From Thozetella sp. PMI_491 (taxonomy: Eukaryota; Ascomycota; Sordariomycetes; Chaetosphaeriales; Chaetosphaeriaceae): a stretch of 64,000 nt of DNA. The DNA lies in the NCBI GenBank assembly GCA_021432635.1, contig MU270027.1:620001-684000 (forward strand). The letters run 5' to 3'. How positions within the stretch are numbered: position 1 is the stretch's first letter; each line of letters begins with the position of its first letter. This document shows, in pieces, positions 58,738 through 64,000 of this stretch. The position numbers and the translations under genes were made by a program. The notes beneath the pieces are model-generated. The model was not told the DNA's origin. It worked only from the letters and a program-made list of their open reading frames with translations, and made no database searches.

Positions 58738-60530
58738 CTACCCAGAGACCGGGCAAACTGGACAAACCGGGGGGGCCGCGTGTAGTGGCTGCTTGCTGAC
58801 GCTGCCGTACTTCGCCTGCCATGCGTAGAAATACATTAAGGCCGCGAAAGGCTGCCCAAAGACGGTAAAGGAAACCCAGAATATAGTGTTTCCCAGCAGC
58901 TTCCCGTTGGCCGACTTCATCCTTTCCATTGGGGCGGTGAGCGCAATAAGCGGGAGCTGCAGGAACATGCCGAGGAAAGCCACTCCTGAATCCGCGTTAG
59001 CGTGTTGATCCAATTCTGTACCTAGGGGTATGTATATCTGGACTATATCGCTTCGAGACTTACCGATGAGGTTGTGTGTCGGAATTCCAACGAGTATCTC
59101 GTGCAGAACGGCCGACACGACAAAAACGGCAAAGCTTGCCGCCTGAGCGCTCCACCCTCGTGCACGCATGGGTGTGTATACATGGCGCTTGAAGTACTGG
59201 TAGACGGGTTTGTTCCAGGTGCGCCAGTATTCACCCAGGCCGCCACTGTTCCACCAAGCGTCATAGAAGGACCGATCACCGAACCGGGTCAGCTCGGCGA
59301 GTGCGTTCAGGAACGATTGGAACAGAGCGAAGAAGCCAGCCAGCCAAATAACGAGTGAGATGGTAGATAGCTTCAGCAGGCGCTCGAGGATCGACGTGAA
59401 GTCCAGCGAGGCGATCTTATCGAGCGAGTTCCGCAACACCGGCGTGGCATACTGGGCGCTAGCGAACCAGATGAAGACGCTCAAGCATACGACCTCTCCA
59501 AGTCTCTTAAACAGAAAAATCCATCGGATCTTGTCGGTCCGGGGGTACACAGGCTGGTACACGAGCGTGGGAGCCCACCAGAAGTAGATCAGATTACCCA
59601 TGGTGACATTTTGAGGGTAAGGCAACGCCCTGTAGAGTTCCGGTAGCGCATCCAGCTCGCCGCGGACGGGGTGGAGGTAGGCATGGCGCAGGTCACGGTT
59701 CGTCAAGGCGTAGGATGCAGTCTTGAGCCAAACAATTACGGCGTGCAGCTCCGTAATCGTGCCCACCAACGGGTGGTGGATGTAGTAGTAGACAACCACG
59801 GTCGTGATCACCAAGGCAAGCGTCACATTGATGGCGTGGGCAACCCAAATGAGCTTCCAGGCCGCTTGGAATCTCTGCGCCTGGTCTTCGGTCGGGCTGG
59901 TGGTCCCGTCGCGTTTCTCGGCCCTTGCCCGCGCGCCCTTAGCCTGTTGCGCGGCAGCGAGTTCGATGAGATAGGCGGCGACCAGATGGCAAGGGATGAG
60001 AAAATACAACAGCAGCCCCAGCATGACATCGTGCTGCCGGAAGTCATGGCATCGAATGCATATCAAGACACCGTACTTGAGGCTTGTTAGCGGCCCAGTT
60101 CTAGGACATCGTTCCAGGTGAAGCTTGCATACCTTCTGTATGTTCTCGATCACCAAGCGAAGGTTGCCCACCACTGCATGTGTATTAGCCAATTAGACGA
60201 GCGAGCTCGGGGATGCCAGGTAGGAAAAGTAGCAAGGATTCACATACCGAGCACAATGACCATCAAGTTCCTGAAGCCAAGAAAACTTGGGTTCTCGGTC
60301 GCATCGTGACTGAGGGTCGACGGCCTCGACTGGGAGTGGGTGGCGTGGACATGGCGATACTTGGCTCGGAATGACCTCCTGAGTTCTTCTGTCGTGTCGA
60401 CCTTGCCGTTGGGGGCCTCGCTCCTGGTTGCCGGGCCCGCTTCTTTCGCTGGGACCTGCATCCGGCGGGTGACGCTGTCGACCTCGCTTCCCGCAACGAC
60501 GCTCGTCGCCGTAGACGTCCCCGTATTCAT
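58738..60530 (-). CDS. DGAT1: Diacylglycerol O-acyltransferase 1 (MBOAT family)
   Basis: Four minus-strand exons, 60530-60248, 60173-60133, 60075-59064 and 58985-58738, encode about 527 aa. DGAT1 makes triacylglycerol from diacylglycerol and acyl-CoA in the ER. The N-terminus is soluble and charged. Membrane segments begin at FLGFRNLMVIVL, joined across an intron to VVGNLRLVIENIQK. The MBOAT core has FYDAWWN (canonical FYxDWWN), NKPVYQYFKRHVYTP and AVLHEILVGIPTH with the catalytic His. Two introns, 60132-60076 (57 nt) and 59063-58986 (78 nt), are stop-free and in frame; both have good splice signals and their removal restores ENIQK|YGVLICIRCHDFRQ and HNLIG|VAFLGMFLQ. It could be confused with sterol acyltransferase, but RCHDFRQ and the WWN motif favour DGAT1. 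Confidence 0.92.
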
Positions 60531-62180
60531 GGCGCCAGCATCAAATGGGTCTGGTTGGGTAGAAGTGTTTGGGATCAGGTAGGAAAGGGGGAAGAGTAGA
60601 TGCAGGGTGAGGTACGAAGATTAAATGACGATCTAGGGTACCGGGGAAGTTGGCAGTGCTGCTATCGCCTGGGTGGCAATAGGTGAGGCTCCAAAAAAAA
60701 AATCCAAAAAAACCACTTAGTTAGCTGTTTGTAGCGCGGGCCGCAGGCTCTGCAGCTTTGATGCCTCGGGATCTAGAGATATGGAGAATTTGGCCGAGGA
60801 ACGAGCCGGGGTCGAGCGGAAGGATCCTGCGAGAAATAATGCGCGCGAAGAAAACAAACTCCAAGACGAAGAATGAAGATATGATGGAAAGGAAGGGAGA
60901 GCCAGCAGCAGGCGGGAGGGAGACGGGGTCTGCAAAATGGCCCGATGCAATAAGTCGCAGACATCCCCCCTCCGTCAAAAGGTTAAACTCGGTCGAAGGC
61001 AAGGACGAGGGGCTGCTGGGCTTTGCTGTAGGCATTGGCCCATTGGGCAATCAGCTTGCCGGGAAGGGTTGCACAGCTTGGGTGCGTGCTTAGCGCGAAG
61101 TGGATAGCAACGGTTCGAGATAGACCAAAAGTCAAGCACCTTGGCAACCAATGCCCGCCTAGCAGCCAGTCCAGCACGGGCAATGCCGAGAGCCAATGGG
61201 CCCTCGAGGACAAGCTCTTCCAAGGTCTGGAGCAGTCATCTCGATGAGCAGCCACCACTTTGCTGCCCCTGGCCTGCATATGGTTTTCTAGCTGCAGCTG
61301 TGCCATGCATGCAGTGCGAAATGCGGCCAAAGCTGCTGCTGGTTGCGCTTCTGGCTGTGCTTTCTGCTTCTGCATCGTACTGTACAGAGCCCTCCGTCTC
61401 TGCTGTGGTCTGTAAGGACCTTAGGTAGGTAGGTAGTAGTGGCACCGTATGTGCGTATGTACCTCATAGTCATAGGATGGGAGATCCACCTGCAGGAAAG
61501 GGGGTCTAGCAAAGCAAATGCTGGTCATAATGCGGTTGGCATGTGAATGCGCGCACTTGGTCTGGAAGGCCACCTTGTGTGGGGTGGCGATAACAGAACA
61601 AGCTTTGAAGCCGAGTGGCTGTCATATCCTACAGCCCCTTCCTTTCTCAAATCAATGCACTCACTAGTGCATAGGAACTATGGCGGGAGGGCTTTTCCGC
61701 AGAGCCTTCAACAGACGCTCTGGGGCCTGCGTCAAGTCATATTTGGGGAAGCATCTGGGGGAGCATTTGGGGGAGCACTGCGCTGCGGCTGCTATGATAT
61801 CAACAACCTGCTTATAAAAGCGGTGCGAAACACGCAAAATGAGGTGACACACCACCCTGGAAAGAAAAGTTACGCGCATCTCTGCACCCAAAAGTAATTT
61901 ACGCGTCCTCCGTTCGCACAAGAGCGTGTTTGCGACCTGGCCCGTGCTCCGAGCTCACGTCAATTACGTGCAGCTTTGGCCTCGGGCATAACAAAACCAC
62001 ATCGCCGCGGTCAAGAGGCGTGCGCTGGAAGATACATACATTCTCCTCGACTGCTTGCTGGCGGCACATCCACTAGAACCCATTCCTCTAGTCCTGCTCC
62101 CATTATTCTCACAGAGCGAGAGGGCTGCTCTCGGCCGCGTTACTCTTGTTTTCGGAGACCCATGACCAGGTAACGACAGA
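60531..62180. other. Divergent intergenic region DGAT1 / PFS2
   Basis: About 1.65 kb between head-to-head starts. No supported gene. CCTCGG (60764-60769) and CCGAGG (60794-60799) form an inverted pair upstream of DGAT1. A-runs lie at 60694-60713. Open frames on both strands have no family features. Confidence 0.45.
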
Positions 62181-64000
62181 ATGGCCTACGAGCCTCGAGG
62201 CGACAACCGCCAGTCCGACAAGGGCTTTGGCAGACAAGGCGGGGGCGGGGACGGCGACGGACCGCCCCGGATAAGAGGTCGAAGTGAGTATCCAGTTTTG
62301 CGTACCTAGATTGCCCTCGAGTCGACCCCGGAGCCGCATCTGCTTGGAACCACCGCTGCAGCTTGCCGACCTCCCCGCCACGGTTCCCTTGAATCCCCCC
62401 TTCCAAACCCATCATCAGCTTCATCCCAATTTCCCCTGCTCGGGCCACCCCAGCCTTTCCCAAACCCCCTTTGTCTCCCCTGATGGCAAATCCCCGGCTT
62501 CGAAATGGCGCGGCTATACTTAAACTCTCCTACGTACCGGTCAAACGAGGGAAGGCTAACTCGGATCAAAAAGGGCCTGTGACGGACTATGGCGCCACCA
62601 TCGTCCACTGGATGCGCCATCGCCAACCCAAGTATAGAGGGTCCTTCAAAGGAGAGGTGGAGCGGCCAAGCGCTAGCTACATCGTCGATGTAAGCACCTC
62701 TCTGGATCGTCCTCCTCGTGAAAGGCTAACGCCGTCTAGATGCTGCCGCCACATGCCAGGGTGACCGAGCCGGCGGATTCCATACCCTCCCGGCACCTGC
62801 ACTCGTCTTTGAACAAAATCAAGCACCCTGTCAATGTCGTCCGATGGACGCCAGAGGGCCGCAGGCTCTTGACCGCCTCGAGCAGCGGCGAGTTCACCCT
62901 GTGGAACGGGACGGGCTTCAACTTCGAGACCATCATGCAAGCCCACGACAGCGCGATTCGAGCGCTGGCCTACTCGCACAGCGATGACTGGCTCGTCTCT
63001 GCCGACCATGAAGGTGTCATCAAGTACTGGCAGCCAAACTTCAACAACGTAGAGAGCATCCGAGGCCACCAGGACCCGATCCGGGACCTCGCCTTCAGCC
63101 CGACTGACACCAAGTTTGTCACGGCTTCTGATGACTCGACGTTGAAGATCTTTGACTTTGCTGGAGGCGTGGCTGAGACCACCCTTACCGGCCATGGCTG
63201 GGATGCTAAGAGCTGTGACTGGCATCCGACCAAGGGGCTGCTGGTGTCTGGCTCCAAAGACCACTTAGTCAAGCTCTGGGACCCGCGCACCGGTCGATGC
63301 TTGACCACCTTGCACGGCCATAAGAATACTATTAGCAAGACTCTCTTCGAGCGAGTCCACGGCATGTGTCTCGCCACATCGGCAAGAGACCAGACGGCGC
63401 GCGTCTTTGACCTTCGCATGATGCGTGATATCTGTCTACTCAAGGGTCACGAGAAGGACATATCAACGATTGCTTGGCACCCGGTCCACTCGAATCTACT
63501 GAGCACTGGGGGTTCAGAAGGCTCTTTGTTCCACTACCTTTTGGACGAGCCAAACACACCGCCCGGCCATTCAACCTCGATTGCACCATACGACAGCGCT
63601 GACCCTTCTGGAACACCCGCCCAGACGATTTACCCGGCCCACAAGGTCCCCTTCGCCCATGACTTCGCCATCTGGTCTCTAGATTGGCACCCGCTGGGCC
63701 ACATCTTGGCCTCCGGGTCTAACGACCGTATCACCCGTTTCTGGTCGCGTTCGCGCCCCGGCGAGGACGTCTCGAATGATCGCTACCACATTGGCGAAGC
63801 CGCAGCTGAGGCGCAAGGGACTTGGGATAGGAGAGGCGGTCGGCGCCAGCGACAGGAGGAGGAAGAGCAGGAGATGGAGGACGAGATGGACAGCTTGGTG
63901 GATCAGAAGATGCCCGTCAAGCAGCCCGGCGCGTTCCCCGGCATCCCGGGTCTTCCCATCCCCGGCTTGCCTAACCTTCAGGCAGGCGGGCTCCCTCTAC
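62181..64000 (+). CDS. PFS2: Polyadenylation factor subunit Pfs2 (WDR33 family), partial
   Basis: Three exons, 62181-62283, 62574-62689 and 62740 to the window edge, encode at least 493 aa; the 3' end is missing. Pfs2 is the WD40 scaffold of the cleavage and polyadenylation factor and helps recognise the AAUAAA-type signal. The N-terminus is Gly/Arg-rich ([18 protein letters not shown]), then [20 protein letters not shown], the signature of the family. WD repeats follow: [79 protein letters not shown] and three more. After the propeller comes an acidic segment, then [16 protein letters not shown], the start of a Pro/Gly-rich tail. The first intron is long (290 nt). Confidence 0.94.

Overview
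The window is nuclear DNA of a filamentous ascomycete, most probably a Sordariomycete. The genes are close-packed on both strands. Introns are short (mostly 45-90 nt) with GTRNGN donors, CTAAC/CTGAC-like branch sites and YAG acceptors. The proteins are fungal types: Ctk3, Pex8, Pfs2, a fungal TMEM170-like protein and a filamentous-fungal maltose-type O-acetyltransferase. I saw no rRNA, convincing tRNA, CRISPR array, transposon or viral relic. All exon boundaries come from reading splice signals and checking phase by hand; none was tested against transcripts.

Layout. 0.7-3 kb: CTK3 (+) converges on the mitochondrial ribosomal protein gene MRPL12 (-). 3.07-3.19 kb: an assembly gap of N followed by a G run. 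3.3-18.2 kb: the giant ribosome-biogenesis ATPase midasin/Rea1 (+), tail to tail with the bromodomain AAA ATPase Yta7/Abo1 (-, 18.7-23.8 kb). 25.5-28.1 kb: Pol I subunit RPA49 (-) and a tiny spliced gene for ribosomal protein eL41 (-). 28.6-30.8 kb: an FHA-domain protein kinase (+). 31.0-33.7 kb: a head-to-head pair, an HSDL2-like short-chain dehydrogenase (-) and a kappa-class glutathione transferase (+), both ending in peroxisomal-type tripeptides. 33.9-35.0 kb: SWC5 (-). 35.7-36.7 kb: a phytanoyl-CoA-dioxygenase-like enzyme (+). 37.3-39.0 kb: a WDR70-like WD40 protein (+). 40.0-44.6 kb: the SNF2/STH1 remodeller ATPase (+). 46.8-49.7 kb: RPB6 (-) and TFIIIA (+), head to head. 50.0-50.7 kb: an Asn-rich hydrophilic protein (-). 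52.1-54.2 kb: PEX8 (-). 54.7-56.2 kb: a TMEM170-like membrane protein (+) whose coding end overlaps that of a sugar O-acetyltransferase (-). 57-58.2 kb: the isoprenylcysteine methyltransferase STE14 (+). 58.7-60.5 kb: DGAT1 (-). 62.2-64 kb: PFS2 (+), cut by the window end.

Two themes recur. One is transcription, chromatin and ribosome production: Ctk3, Yta7, Swc5, Sth1, RPA49, RPB6, TFIIIA, Pfs2, eL41, bL12m and midasin. The other is peroxisome and lipid metabolism: Pex8, the SDR/GST-kappa pair, DGAT1 and perhaps the PhyH-like enzyme. The points most worth a second look are the peroxisomal head-to-head pair and its possible splice-dependent targeting tail, the 25-residue eL41 gene with a 7-nt last coding exon, the 6-bp tail-to-tail coding overlap, the overlapping upstream ORF at midasin, and four introns that can be read through in frame. 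I found no clearly new multi-gene system.
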